Assembly (NCBI GenBank): GCA_017552615.1
Contig: JAFZPI010000043.1
Span: forward strand, 1 to 64,000
From: Clostridia bacterium
Lineage (GTDB): Bacteria; Bacillota; Clostridia; Christensenellales; Aristaeellaceae
Length of the DNA: 64,000 bases
Reading direction: 5' to 3'
The notes under the pieces are model-generated. The model was not told the DNA's origin. It did not search any database and worked only from the letters and a program-made list of their open reading frames with translations. A program made the position numbers and the translations under genes. Every line of letters begins with the position of its first letter. Positions within the stretch are counted from its first letter, which is position 1. Of the stretch, positions 29,501 through 44,500 are shown one piece after another.

Positions 29501-32500
29501 TACTTGGGTGGTAATGGGTTCGTAAACGTTGGTCAGGGTGACATAGAGAGTCTTGTTCTTCTCGATTGTGCCTTTGCCCTCGGTAGTGCTTTCGTCCACC
29601 AGGAAGGTGTAATTCAGGATCAAACCGTCCGCGTTGGTCTCGGTCACGGTGTACTCGCCCACCGGCAACTCGTCGATGGTGTAGATGCCGTCCGTGAAGT
29701 CCGCATAGGTGACGGTCAGGCAGTAGATCGGCTCCTCAGTCGCCTCGCCGCCCTCCTCGGTAGCTTCAACCGTCTTGGTGGCCTTGCTCTTGATGACGAA
29801 CTCCAGCGCATCCACATCCGCATCGTCCGGGATGCCCTCGAAGTTCTTCACGATGGTCAGGCTGCCCAAGTCTTCCTCGTAGGTGTTGACGAGCGCGATC
29901 TCAGCAATCTCGTTCTTCTCCACCTCGGCGCTGTCGGCCATGGTGCTCTCTTCGACCACCAGGGTGTAATTCGTAATCAAGCCCTCAGCGCCGGACTCGG
30001 TGACAGCGTAAAGGCCAATCGGCAGATCGGTGAGGATGTAGCACAGCTCGCCCTCTTCGGCTTCTTCATACAGGCCCGTCTCGCTATTCAGCGCATAGGT
30101 CTTGAAGTCGCCATAGGTGAAGGTCTCCTCATAATCCAGGCCCTTCACGGTGAAGCTCAGCGCGCTGAGATCGGCGTTCTCGGGGATGTCGCCCTCAAAG
30201 GTCTTGATGATCTTCAGGCCGCCCAGGTCTTTCTCGTAGGTGTTGGTCAGCTCGATGGTGATTTCATCGTCAGCATTCTCCAGAATGCCTTCGCCCTCTT
30301 CGCTCTTGGTCTTGCTCTCGTCCACAAGGAAGGTGTAGCCGGCGATCAGGCCATCGGCGTTGAATTCCTCGACATAGTAGGTACCCATGGGCAGGTTCGG
30401 GATGGTGTAGCTGCCGTCCTTGAACTGGCTGTAGAGCACCTGCTCCACAATTTCGCCGTCCTCGTTGGTGACACGGAACACCAGGTTGCCCAGGACTTCG
30501 TCGTCCACCTCGTCCGTGCCCACGAAGGTCTTGACGAGGGTGAGCTTGCCCAGGTCTTCCTTGTACTCGTTAGTCAGGTAGATGTAGACGGTCTTGTCCT
30601 TCTCGACCGTGCCATCGCCTTCGGTGGTGCTTTCGTCTACCACCAGTGTGTAGTTCTCGATCAGGCCATCCGCGTTGGTCTCCTCGACGGTGTAGTCGCC
30701 CACCGGCAGTTCGTCGATGGTGTAGACACCGTTAGTGAATTCGCCGTAGGTGACGGTCGCGATCTCCTCGCCGTCCTCATTGGTGATGGTGAAGCTCAGC
30801 GCATCCACATCGGCGTCTGCCGGGATGCCCTTGAAGTTCTTCACGATGGTCAGGCTGCCCAGGTCTTCCTCGTAGGTGTTGATGAGCTCGATCTTGGCGA
30901 TCTCGTTCTTCTCAACCTCAGCGCTGTCGGCCATGGTGCTTTCTTCGACCACCAGGGTGTAATTCGCGATCAGGCCCTCGGCGCCAGACTCGGTGACGAA
31001 GTAGTTGCCCACCAGGAGGTCCTCGATCACGAGATACTTGTTGTCGTTCTCGTCTTCCTCGGTGAGGTCATCATAGGTGAACTCCTCATCGTAGTCCGGG
31101 CCCACCACATGGAAGGTCAGGGCGGACAGATCGGTATCCTCGGGGATGTCGCCCTCGAAGACCTTGGTGATCTTCAGGCTGCCGCGATCCTGTTCGTAGG
31201 TGTTGTCCAAGGTGACGGTGACTTCGTCGTTCTTCACCACGGTCACCACGCCGTCCTCAGGATCGGACTTGGTTTCGACCAGGCTGTAGTGCAGCGCGGC
31301 CAACAGCTCGTCGGCGTTGGTCTCCACGGTCTCCACAACCGTGTACTCGCCCACGGGCAGGCCGGTGATGGTATATTTGCCATCCTTGAACTGCGCGTAG
31401 TAGATGTCTTGTTCGTAGTCGTTCGGGCCGGTGACGGTGAACTTCAGGCCGGCCAGCTCGATGTCAGCAGGCACCGTGTCCTCGCCGAAGTGGAAGTTCT
31501 TGACGATCTTCAGGTCACCGACCTCGTCGGTGTAGGTGTTGGTGATGGTGGTGGCGGTGGTCTCGTCCGCTGCGATGGTGACCTCAATCTCACCGTCGCT
31601 GCTGACGGTCAGGCTCAAGCCCTCCACCTCAGCGTCCTCGGTGTCCTCGATAACGGTGTAGGTGCCTGCGGGGAGGTCATTCCAGGTCGCGCTCTCGTCG
31701 GCGGGAACCTCGACCCAGACCGCTTCCTCGCTGGCGGTGCCGTCCTGGTTGTAATAGGTCGTAACGGCGTCGTCGCCCTCGCCGGTCACGGTGATGACCG
31801 CGATCTGGAAGGTCTTGTCCTTCAGCGCCTCGACGTTCTTGGCCTCGGGCGCTACAACCTTCTTGGTGACGGTCAGGTTGCCCAGGTCCTTCTTGTAGGT
31901 GTTGACAATCTCCTTCGTCTCGGGCTCGAAGTCCGCGTCGGTGCCATCGTCATAGGCGACCTCAACTTCACCCTCACCGGTGACAGTGAGTGTGAACCCG
32001 GTCTCCTCCGCGACTTCCTTGTCTTCCTCGACGGTGTAGATGCCCACGGGAAGTTCCACAAAGGTCAAAGTCTGATCCGCTTCAATGAGAATCCACTTGG
32101 CTGCTTCTTGCTGAATTTCGCCGTTCTCGTTGTAGTAGTTGCCATTAGCGTCGCAGACGGAGATCTTCCAGCTCTCGATTGTGATTTCTTCGCCCTCGGG
32201 CTTAACCTCGACGGTCTTCTTGACCTTCAGGCTGCCCTTGTGCTGGTCGTAGGTGTTGGTGACGGTGGTCTCCGGAGTCTCATCGCCGTCTTCGAGCACC
32301 TTCACCTCGATGCCGTCCTCATTGGAGTAGCTGACCTCGAGGGTATAGTTCTCGATCTTGGCGTCGTCCTTGTCTTCCTCGACGAAGTAGATGCCGGCCG
32401 GCAGGTTGTTCCAGGTGATCTCGTCGTCCGCCTTGAACTCGACCCACTTGTTGTCCTCGGTCACCACGTTGCCATTGGTGGCGTAGTAGGTCTTTTCGCC

Positions 32501-35500
32501 CTCAACGGGCTCGCCTACGATTTCGCCTTCAGTTCCGCCTTCAGGGGCTTCAACCACAGCGGGCTCCGCCTGGCTGTAGACCGCGATGCGGAAGATCTTG
32601 TTCGCGAAGATGGGGGCGCTGCCGTCGGTCATCTCGACCTTCTTGATGACGGTCAGCGGGCCGACATCCTGCGTGAACTTGTTCTCGAAGAACACCTGCG
32701 TGAAGTCTTTGGTGTTGACCTCGGCCTCGATGGACAGCTCCTCTGCACCATCGTCCTTGGATTTCCCTTGGCCGTTACGGCCCTCCTTCACGGTGCCCTC
32801 ACTCCAGGTGTAGCCCTCGATCATGCCGTCCGCGCCGGACTCGGTGATGGTGTACTCGCCCACGGGCAGGTTCTCCAGCACCAGCATGCCGTCGCTGAAG
32901 TCCGCGTAGGTGAAGACGCTCTCGTCCTCCGTCAGGGTCGCGAACTTGCCGTGGAGGTTGCCAACTGTGGCTGTCTTGTCATAGATAACATAGTAGGTCG
33001 TGCCGTCAATCTCGATGGTCACGGTGAACTCAAGGGCTTCCTTCTGATCATCCGTCAGGGTCACCGGGGTTCCGTTGAAGCTGAAGGCCTTGTAGATCTT
33101 CAGCATATTGCGGTCCAGGGTGTTGGTGACGGTGATCTCCCAAACCTCGTCCTCATCGTTCCAGGTCAGGGTGCCAATAATGGTCTCATAGTTGTCGATG
33201 GTGTTTTCTGTTACGGCATAGGTGACCTCAACGCCACCCTGCTTCACAGGCAGCTCGTCCCAGCTCACAGTCAGCGCATCGCCGGTGGCGCCAGCCGCGA
33301 TGGTCTTGGTGGCGTCCGTGATGGTAACCGTCTTCGACTCACCGTCGATGGTGTAAGTGCCTGTCAGGGTCAGCTTGACATCCTGACGCAGAGCGGTGAA
33401 GTTATTGTCAACCCAAACCTTAGTGGCCTTTACGGTGGTCTCTTCAGTCTCGTGCTTGTTCGTTATGGTGCCGGTGTAGCCTTCAACAGCGCTGCCGGTG
33501 AGTTCGATGGTGCCATCCTTGCCTTCCGCGAAGGGATACTCGTCGATCTTATCTTCCTTGGCGGTGTAGGTGAAGGTGATGAGGTTGCCCTCGTCGTCCT
33601 TGCCGCCGTTCACGGGCAGCTCAGACCAGGTCACGATATAGGTGCCGTCACCGTTGTCCACGATGGTCGGCGTCACGTCCGTGACTTCATCCCCATTTGC
33701 ATAGAGGTGCACCATAGTCAGGTACTCTTCCGCGGTGGGGCGATAGCCGTCCTGATCGTCCGCGTCATCCCAGATTTTCGTGATCTCAATCTCGGTCGTC
33801 TCGGGCGTATAGCTGTTGGTGACCGTGTAGCCGGTTTCCTCGTCACCCGTAATGGCCACGCTGTACTCCGCGCCGTTGAAGGTGATCTTGTTGTTGTTCT
33901 CGTCTACTTCCTTTACAGTGTAGACGTAGGTTTCTGTCGTAGCCTTGCCCTCTTCGTCAGTGCCCTGATAGTGCACGGGCAGGTTGGGCCAGGTGTAGGT
34001 CCAGTCGTTGTTGGCGCTCAGGGTCTGCTTGTAGGCAGTGGTCTCAGCGTCGTTCTCGTCGTACATGGCCTCGCCGTCCCGGACCAGCACCACATCGATG
34101 CTATCAGGCCGCTTACCATCCTGGTTCTCCGCGTCATCCCAGACCTTCAGGACGGTGATCTCGGTCTCCTCGGGCTCGTGCTTGTTGGTGAGCACATAGC
34201 CGTCAGTCGCGTTGCCTGCGCAACTCTCGAAAGTGTAGAACTTCGTCAAGTCAATGGCCGTGTATTCCTTGACAGAATACTTGATTTCGACGCCATTCTC
34301 GTACTTCGGCAGGTTCTCGAAAGTATAGGTCCAACGATCAGTATCTGTAGTGGTAACAGCTTCCGTATCTTCGCCGGTGGTTGTGGTCTTAACATTAGCA
34401 ACAGTCAGTTCCACTTCGGCTACTGGCTTCAATGTTTCGTTTTCGCCAGTGTACAGGATTACAGTAATCTTGTCAGGCCGTACGCCGTCCTGGTTGCTAG
34501 CGTCGTCCCAGTATTTCTCAACCGGTACTTCGGTGGTCTCGGGGGTGTAGGTGTTGTTGATGAGCACCTGACTGGTGCCGTTGCCTTTGATGGTCACGTT
34601 GTAAACATGCTCGGTGTCGCCGGCGGTCACCACGATGGTGCCCCCATCGTTATACTCGTTTTCGCCGACAACCTCGCGGACCTCGTACCTGAGATCGGCG
34701 TCCAGGCCTTGCCAGGTATAAGACCAGCCGGGCGCGGTCAGTGCCATGGGCTCATCGTACGCGGTGTAGGTGGCCTCGCCGCCCTCCGTCTCCGCCGGTG
34801 TCACAACATATAGCTGCACCTTGATCTCAGGCCGCTTGCCATCCACGTTGTCCCCATCGTTCCAGACCTTCTGGACGGTGACGGACGTGGCGTTCGGCGT
34901 GTAGCTATTGGTGATGGTGGTCACAGTGACCTGCACATTCACCGGCTCGTCTGCGGTGCCGATATTCTTTGTCTCGGTCGAGGTCACGGGACCGCCCAGC
35001 ATGCTCCAGCCTGCGGGCAGCGTACCCTCAGTCCAGGTATAGGTCGCCGTCGCGCCGTCGATATAGGCGGGTACAGCGAACACATCGCTGGTCCAGTCGC
35101 CTTCCGCATTCAGCGTGACGACGCCGCTGGCGCCAACGTCCGTAAAGGTTTCCCCGTTCGCCTTCAGGGTCATGGTCAGTTCATCCGGGATGGAAGTCTC
35201 ATCCGCGGGCGACCAGACCTTCTTGACCTGGATGTAGATCAGATCAGGGGTGTACTCGTTGGTGATCTTGATCGTGGCAGTCTTGTTGTCCGCATCCAGA
35301 GCCGCGGAGTTATCCTCGGTTTCCGTTGTCGTGGTCGTCTCGTCGCCCGTCACGGGATCTTCAGCGGTCGCAGTCATTACCACGTAGTAAGTGGTGGTAC
35401 GGGTGTAGCCTGCGACGTTCGCGATGCTTTCCTTCTCCTCGACTGTGTAGGTGCCGAAGGGAAGGTTCGTCCAGGTGCGGTCGGTGCCTTCCTTGATCTC

Positions 35501-38500
35501 CACCCAGTGCTGGGTAGCGCCGATCTTCTCACCGGTCAGGGCGTAGTAGTTGCCATTGGCGTCCTTGACGGCGACCAGGAAGATCTTGTCCTCCAAGTCG
35601 GAGCCAAGAACCACCGTCTCGCCGTCCGGTTCGTACTCGGTGACGTCCTTGATGACGGTCAATTCGCCGGTCTCGTAGGTGTTGGTAATTTCGAGCGTTG
35701 TCTCGTCGTCGTCATATGTGACGGTGGCTTTCAGTTCGTTGTCCTCGTTAGCCTTGACCTTAACGATCACGGTATGCGCGACGGGCTCTCCTTCGTCGTC
35801 CACATCGTAGGTCCAGCCATTGGCCGTACCCTTCGTCTCTACGAGGGTGTAATGGTATTCGCCTTCCTCGGTGTAGGTCACATCGTTGAAGATCACTTCG
35901 CCCGCACCAGTGATCGTTTGCGTTTCCGTCGTGACATCGGACATAGGAGCATGGAAAGTATCCTCGTCGCCAGGCACAACAGGTGTCAGGGTAAAGGTAA
36001 ATGGCTGGTCTGTGTAGCTCGGAGCCGTGGTGTCGCCAGTGATGGCTTTGGTGACCACGGGGTGAGCGTCAACGGGCACCAGCTCGTTGGTTACGGTCAA
36101 GCTGCTCTTGCCGTCATAGGTGATAGCGGTGGACAGCGTGCCGTTGTAGTTCTCGTCCGTCACGGTGATGGTGACGGTGTGAGCAGTATCGTCATAGGTC
36201 ACGCCGGGGATCTTGGTCTCGGGAACCACCTCGGTGATGGTGTAGTTGTAGGTGCCGACCTGGGTGAAGGTGATCTCGCCGAACCGGGCGGTCGGAGCGT
36301 CCTTCGTAGCCGTCGCCTTGGTGCCGTTGACGTTGTTCTCGGTGTCCACAGCGGGCATCGGAACAGGCGTGATCGCGGTGGTGCCATCCGCCGCCACGGC
36401 GCTCACGGCTGCGAGTTCGAAGGTGAACTCGGCTTCCTTGAAGCCGGACCAAGCGTCAAACTCCTTGGTGACTTCAGGCTGCGCGGTGCCTTCTGCATTA
36501 TATACGTTGGTGATGGTGACTTTGTTGTCGGTCAAGCCTTCATAGGTGACGGTCAGGTCATTGGCAACCTTGACGGTGACCGTCTTGGCGGCCACGTCGT
36601 AGGTCATGCCGTTTTTCTTGTTATTCTCGTCCAGTCCCGTCGCGGTCTCCTGCACCGTGAAGGTATAGGTCGTACCGGGCTGCAGACCGGAGATGGTGAA
36701 GATGCCTTCCTCGTTCTCCTTGAGTTCGAGAGTCTTGTCGGCCGGCTCATACGTCAGGCTGTCAGTTTCGCCTTCAGCCAGCGTCCGGTCCAGCTTGACT
36801 GTGAAGGTCTCGATGCCCTCGTAGTCACCGGTGACGATCTTCTCCACCGGGATCTCCGCGGTCACCAGGTTGTTTATGACGGCAGCGACACGGGTGCTGT
36901 CCTGCTCGGCGGAGATGTAGGTCACATCGTCGATCTCGACGGTGTTGCCACTGAGCACATAGCCGGAGGGAACGGTTTCCTTCCAATAATACTCCAGCTC
37001 GTGGCCGTTGGCGTACTTGTCGACGCCAAGAGCCATGACGGTCCAGTTGTTGCCAGCGTTCAGGGTGGCGCTGGCAGCGGCGGTGCCGTCGACCTTGGTC
37101 TTGAAAGAGACCGGCTTCAACTCGCTGTAGACAAGCTCGCTGTCCTCGTTCTCGTACTGATAGTGGCTGTAGAGTTCGACCGTGATCGCATCATGCTCGG
37201 TCTTGCTGTCGTTCCAGACCTTCAGCACGGTCAGGCAGTACTTGTCGGGGGTGTAGGTGTTGGTGATGGTGGTTGTGTCGCCAGTTACAGCGTGGGTTAC
37301 ATCTACTTTCTCGATGGTGTAGCCCAGTTCAGAGAGAGACTTCCCACTATACAGTTTGCTTCCTTGGTCTTCAATCCAGGTGTAGGTCTGCTCCACGCCA
37401 TTAATGTACGCTGGCAGGTTACTGACCGTGGCAATAGCGTAACTATTGTCAGCGGAGTTGGCTTCGAAACCAACCGTCGCAGCACTATAGTTGCCACTTG
37501 CGGGAATGGACTTATTGCAATCTTCGACAGCCGAAGCCAGCGTTACTGACAGTCCTGTGTCCTCATTGTTAGCATACAGCTTCATGGTCACGGTGGTAGG
37601 CCGCTTGCCGTCCTGGTTGTTGTTGTCCGACCAAAGCTTGGTCACAATAGACTGTGTCTTGATGGTGGTGTAAGCGTTGGTGATGGCGACTGTAACAGTC
37701 TCGGTGTCCGTCGTCGAGATTGTCGCCGGACTGGTCGTGACAGTCGAAACAACATCGTACCCGGGCACATTGGCGTCCTGCTCCACAATCAGATAGGTAC
37801 CGGCAGGCAGGTTCTCCCAAGTCACGGGATCGCCGCTCTTGATCTCGACCCAGCGGTCATCTTCGGTTACCACAGCGCCGTTGGTGGCGTAGTAGAGCTG
37901 ATCGACCTGACCCTGTACGGACACATAGAAGGTCTTGTTGTACAGGAGGGTCTCGGTGTTGGGAACGGTCTCGCCGTCCAGCGTGGCGGTCTTGTTAACC
38001 GTCAGCTTGCAGAGCTCATACTTGTTGACCACGTCAACTTCGGTATCCTTGGTGACGGTCTCGTCGCCGTGGTACTCGAGATACTTCCAGGCAGATTCTT
38101 CCGTCTCGGACTCGTTCCTCCAGCGGATGTACTCCACCTCGAGGAAGAGCTTGTTGCCGTCGTTGTCCTCGTTCCAACGGACCTTGACCTCGACAATCTT
38201 CTTCTCGGTGTCGTAGGTCATGCCGGGGATCTGGTTGGTCGCGGCGGGTGTGCTCTCCTGAATCTCGAAGGTGTAGGTGCCTTCCTTCGTGATGTTGGAC
38301 ACCACGAACTCGCCCTTGTCATTCTTGTGCAGGGTGATAGAGGTCGGGGCTGCCAGCGTGCTGGTATCACCATCGGGCTGGCCATTCGCCTTCTTGGCAA
38401 TGGTCACAGTAAACTCGGTGTTCAGGTTAAACAGCTCGTCATTCTTGTTGTTAACCAGCTTCTGCACCGGAATCTCAACCTCAACATTGCTGTTGGTCAG

Positions 38501-41500
38501 CTTGGTGAGGAAGATCATGGTGACGATCTCGTCGTCATCGGTGGTCTCGGTGCCTTTGTCGTCCACGGTGATGTCCTTGCGCTGCAGGGTCTCGGAAGTG
38601 CCGACGGCATAGTCGCCGATCACACCCGCAACCTCAACCGCAGTGCTGCCGTTCAACTCGACCCAGCGGTAGCTGTACAGGTTGCCTTCAGCGTCCATCT
38701 TGTCCATACCGACGGCCACCGCGGACCAGTTGTTGGCCTTTTCAAGGACGATGGTGCCTTCCTCGTCGTCGTACTCGGTCTTTGTCGTGCGGAGGTTCAG
38801 CGGGGCAGGCGTCCAATTCGTGCCATCAGTAGAGCGCTCTAAGCGGACGGTCAGCTCGAGATCATTCGGGACCTCAGTCACCTGGCCGTTGGTGAGCCAC
38901 TGCTTGGTGACGGCGATGCAGTACACGCCAGTGGTGTATGCGTTAACCAGGTGGCCTTCGGCGATTGCAGGGTTTTCATCTGTGGCGTTGTAGACAGTGT
39001 CCACAGTCGCGGTATCGCTGACCTTGGAGATGTCGTAGATGAAGGCCATGCTGTTGATGTCGCCGTTGTCGGCGGTGACGGCTTCATACTCGTCATCGTC
39101 GTTCAGCACATACTCGGTAATGGTGTACTCACCGAAGGGCAGGCCGGTGAAGAGGTGATCCTCCGCATCGTCGGCAGGCGTGATCGTGTGAATCGCGTCG
39201 GTGACCTTGTCGCTGTCGGTGCTGTTCACCAGCTCAAGGAAGGCATCCAGACTGGTAGCGCCAGATTCCTTCAGCTTGCCATCCTGTGCCACATACCAAA
39301 CCTTACCATTAATTACGATGGTAACGGTCGCGTAGAACTCGGTCTCTTGGTAGGTCGCGGTGTTGGGGTTGTAGGTCTTGGTGGTATCGGTGTTGTTCTC
39401 ATCAGCCGTCATGTTCATGACATTTACGTTGTCCACGAACATGGTCTTATCAAGCTGGAGGGCACCAAGCTGGAGGGCGTTGGTGATGCTGACCTTCCAT
39501 ACACCATTATCATCCTTAGCACAAGTGCCAATGGTCACAGTGTAGCCCGCCAGGTCCTCATCCAGTTCCTCGACTACCTTGTAGGTAATCTCATGACCGT
39601 CATAGTACTTGGGCAGGTTCTCCCATTTCACTGTTGCGTTATTCAGCAGAGTATAACCGTCTTTATTCTCAAGAGCATCATACTCTTCCTTGGTCAGATA
39701 GGTGGTTGTTTCGCTCTCGGTCATTGAATACATGGGCACGGTCTTGGGGTTCACGTCAGTGGACATGTTGGTGACTTCATAGGGAACCTGTTTCACAGTT
39801 GTTATGGTTTTTCCCTCTTCAGTCGTTTCTTCCGTCTCGTCCACAGTGTATTCGCCGATCAGACGCAGCTTTACGTCCTTGCGGAGGCCGTACTTGTTGT
39901 CTTCGTCATCCCACTCCTTAGTAGCTTCAACTTCGGTGGTCAGGGTCTCGTGGGTGTTGGTCAGGCCGGTGAGGAAGGTCAGTGTGACTTCACCTGTCTC
40001 ATCGGTCGTGGTCTTCTGATCGATAACTGCCGAAGTGCCGGTGTACTCTACCTTGGTGCCGCTGGTATCATCGGCACTGAAAGTCACCAAGCCATCGGAG
40101 TTTTCGATCATATAATAGGTAAACTTGCTTGTGATGGTGTCTGTGTCGTACTGGATTTGGGCGTCAATGGCCGGTGTCTGGACAGGTGTAATACGCACCG
40201 CGCTTTCACCAGTGCCAAAGACCATGGCTGTCTCAACCCAACGATATTCAATGCACTCGCCGTATTCGTCGTACTTGTCGATACCCTTCACAACGTGTGT
40301 CCAATTGTTGTCATCGTTGAGGAGGATTGTGTCGGCTGGGTCAGAAGTGTAATCGTACTGCGTCACCAAAGATGTCCCTTCCACGGTTACCCACGTACCC
40401 TTGATTTTGGTGGTATTGCCTTCAACCACCTTGACGGGAAGGTTGTTAGTATCGCGTTCCGGCACAAACTTCTGCAGAATGACTTCGATCGCATCAGGTC
40501 TTGCACCGTCGCGGTCGTTTCCGTCGTTCCAAGCCTTGGTGATGGCAACACAGTATTTGCCAACGTAGGTATTGACAAAGCGGATGACATCCTCCTGTGT
40601 CTGGTTGTCGCCAAGTGTACCATCTTCATTCGCTGTTATTGTTTCATAACAATTCGGATTTACTTCATAGCGTTTCTTGGTCTCGCTCTTGGCAAAAGAG
40701 AAGTTGGATTCTTCGGGGTCATATACAGGTTCATACTCTGCGGTTGTATCATCAAGTTCCATCACGACAGCTTTTTGATTATTCTTAACCAGATTGACAT
40801 TGCTGCCCGATTTCACCTTATAGTAGGTAGTTGAAACCGCAACTCCTCCACTTTCTGGTTCATTCGCACTATCCCATGTAATAACAGGCGTAACCACATC
40901 TTTCACAACGAATTCGGTGTCATCAGGTTCAATGCCGGAAATGCCAGAATTCAATTCACGAATGAGATAATAATGTGTTCCAACATCAGAAAGCCCACTA
41001 TACGTAATGTATGGGAAAACGATGTCTTGTCCAGCATTCGTGACAACAAATCCGGGTTTAGTCTCCCATGCGCCATTTTCCCAATCCAAATGCTGCAGCA
41101 CAAACGTAAACGTCTGTCCCTTGGAATTGTCCGGCGCGGTTAACTGTGTACCGTCCGACGTTAATCGATTCATGAACTTAGAGGCGACGAAACCGTTCTT
41201 TGCATCTTCTTCGGAATACGCATGGTCATGACGATAGAAATGCCATTCATATTCCGAGAAAACTGTGCCTCCAGTCAAAATCCAACCCACACTGGCGCCG
41301 TTTCTTTGATGAACAACCGTTGCGTCAGGGGCCAGAATCGCACCGGCTGTCGTATTCAAGTCCACGTTATCCGCTTCATAGAGGTTAAAGAAGATGTGAC
41401 TCAGTATTTCTTTGTCAACTTCTCTGTTCTTTGTGCTTGTACCATCGTCATTTTCATTGGTTTGAGCATCAACTGTCTTAAAGGTCCCATCAGGCTGAAG

Positions 41501-44500
41501 AACCTGGACTGAGTTCTTCTGCAAAGTGATATTTGAACCCGGAATATTCAACACAATACTCTGACCAGGACGCTTTTTGATGTTCCAATCTGTTACGGTA
41601 GACATAACACCAAGCAAATTGGTGGCATCCACATAGATAGTAATATTATCTTCGAAACCAGTAGTATCCAAAACACAATTGGAATCCACCGGCCCTTCCG
41701 GAGTGATCGTATTAAGATTCTTATATTTCTGGGATTTTGCCCGTCCTGTAGCTATTACACTCCTAACATAGTCAGTTATCTCTTCTTTGGTCATAACATG
41801 CGGTGTAATTTTGCCTTCAGCTATGAGACCGTTAACATGATTATTACTGTCGAGCTGTCTATTCAGAATATATTGCGTTGTGTACAGGTCTACATGACTG
41901 TTGACCTTGTCAATATCCAAGCCATGCGAATGAGCAGCAGCTGTTACGCCGTCATAAGGACAGGTGTAAGCATCGCCACTGACCTCTGCCGCATAAGCCA
42001 ACATATTTCCAGTACCACTGCCACAGATTGAATTGTTGGCGCTGTCGTTGTAAACTCGTACTGCAAAGTTTGTTTCAGTATGGCCTCTCTGCACATACTG
42101 ATCCGCTGTAATACCATATTGGACGCCAGGTCCTAAGAACTGTGATGGTGTGATGGCAGGATCGTAATCATCCTTTTTCAGCGTTACAAAATGAGTAATG
42201 GTTGTTACCTTGTGTTCTGCATCATAATCATAGTTGATGTCCTCTTTATTGCCAGTATCAATGTGGATCGTATAATGTTCGCCATTAATGAGAACTTGGT
42301 AGCCGTCGGTCAGTTTGTTTGTATTGCTGTCCTGGGTCAGATAGATCGTAAAGGTTTCGTTACCTGTGATCGTATTGCCTTCATGGCCCAAAGATGTCCA
42401 ATGTTGGCTTTGGCTTTCTTCTCTCTGATCCTCAATGACAAATGTGACCGTCTGATAGCCGTTGCTGTTTGTACCAATGATGGTGTCTACACCCTGTTGT
42501 GTTGTATGATTGGTTTCGACGCCAACCAGCTTGCCCTGTTCACCGTATTTATCCGTCCCTGTGCTCTTATGCTTAGCCTCCACATACAGATAAACCTTGT
42601 CATCCTCATCAATGCTTACCGGTGTAATGACCTGGACCTGATAGACTTTTTTGTATGCGCTGTGAAGACCCAGCTGTGTTTGGGTTCTGGTAATAGTATC
42701 TCCGACTTTGGTTGCTGCTGCTTCATACTTAGTGACCGAAGCTGTATCCTTATCAGACCACTCGTAGTTGTACCAGAAATCATATCCTTCAAACACATCC
42801 TCCGTGTTTGAAGTGCTGATATCGTTCAGTTTCAAAGTGGACAGAGTACCACTCGTTAGTTTGTAGAACCGAACATCGCTGGTGAAGCCATCGTTAGCGT
42901 CGTAATGAACGTAAGCCGCATCTGGTATATCTTCGCCAACATCGTCCACCAGGATGAAATCCGCATCGCCCGACTCGTCCATGGTCTTAACGAGTTTGCC
43001 TGTACTATTGATTGTAGATATATCATCGCTTGTCAATTCAACAAACCTGTATGCCACGAGTTTGCCATTATTATATAGACGCACACGGTAGAAATAAGTA
43101 CCATCCGCAAGAATCGTGCCATCAGGGTCCGTTTCGCTGGTGACCAGATTGGTTTCATTTAGAGGGGTTATATGGGTCTGCCAGAAGCGGATCGTGATAT
43201 CGTGAGGCACAATCGCGTTGGGATGCTTCTTAAACGTAGTGGTCATCACATAAGGGGTCCCACTCTTGTCGATCTCGGAGCCGCTGGAATACAAATCCTT
43301 CGTCAGATCGCTGTACTGCGCTGTACCGACAGTGTTCTCGTTATATTTTACAATTCCATTTCCACCATTAATGGCTTGAGCCAGCTTTTCCTCTTTATTG
43401 CCGCTTACACCCGTCACAACCTGTGTGGAGATGGTTTCTGTCAGAGTGCTGCTGCCACTATAGAAATACTTGCGAGTGGTATCGAGCGTATTATTCTCAT
43501 ACTTGTAGAATTCCACGTGGCCGTCATCACCGTTTTGCTTAACTTCATTCAGGGCATAATAAGTTTTCCCATCGCGAACCATCTTGATGAGGAGATAATA
43601 ACCTTGGGGGATGTTTTCATCTATGACGCTGCCATCTGCATCCTTAAACTCAGTCTGCAGCTTCAGATCGGGAACCTTGGTCAGGGTTACTGTACCCTTG
43701 CCAACCTCTGAAGCTGTTGTAACGTTATATTTGAAGACAATCGAACCATTCGCGAAGGCTTCACGACCGTTGTTGTCGCCTGTGATAATCTGCTTATAGT
43801 TGCTTGCCTCACTTGTAACATAGACCAGCTGATGCGTTACCGTATCGCCATCCTCATAAAGTGAGAAAGCATCCGGATTGCTGCTGCTTTCATTACCAAT
43901 GCTTAGCTGGCTCAGATTATCCTTTGCATAGAATGCTCTGATAGTTCCGCTTGGCAGTGTAGCCCCGGGGCCAGCATTGAAAGCAATCCTTTCAACATAG
44001 TAATAGATGTCTCCGTCAGACTTTGTAAGCGTAGACTGCAAATACCACGCGCCGTTATTATATCCAGAATCGGGACCGAAGTTTACATCCGGTGTGTTCT
44101 CGCCCTTCTTGATTTCCCACTCGTAGGGCTTCTGCAGCACGAGGTTATAAGTCACGCCCAGAAGATTGCCATTGTTTTCAGTATCCACGCGGGTAACTTT
44201 GTAGGCATTTTTTGCGCTGTCATAAATGATCATGCCATCAGCATCACTGCCTTGCAGCACATCGTTCTGATAATTCAGATTGTTGTTGAAAGCTACGTTC
44301 ACCGTGTTACCCGCACTAAATGAAGTGGTCTGAGGATTATAGTTCTGCTCATAGAAAGTGTTGGAACCTTCGCCAAACAGCACCGTGCTGGTTTGCTGTG
44401 TCATATCAGCATCCACAGTTCTTGTCCAGCTTTTACCTGTACCAGTCGGGATGCCCGCAAAGATTTTGTACCCACTAAATGTTCCTTCCGGCGCTTGCGG

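Noticed and set aside
10991..34813. Very long plus-strand frames (up to about 2,250 codons) opposite the giant gene
   Set aside because: They mirror the giant gene's biased codon use, which rarely gives stop codons on the opposite strand. They lack ribosome sites and show repetitive Leu/Val/Arg/Asp-rich sequence with no domains, while the minus strand has clear Cna-B motifs throughout.
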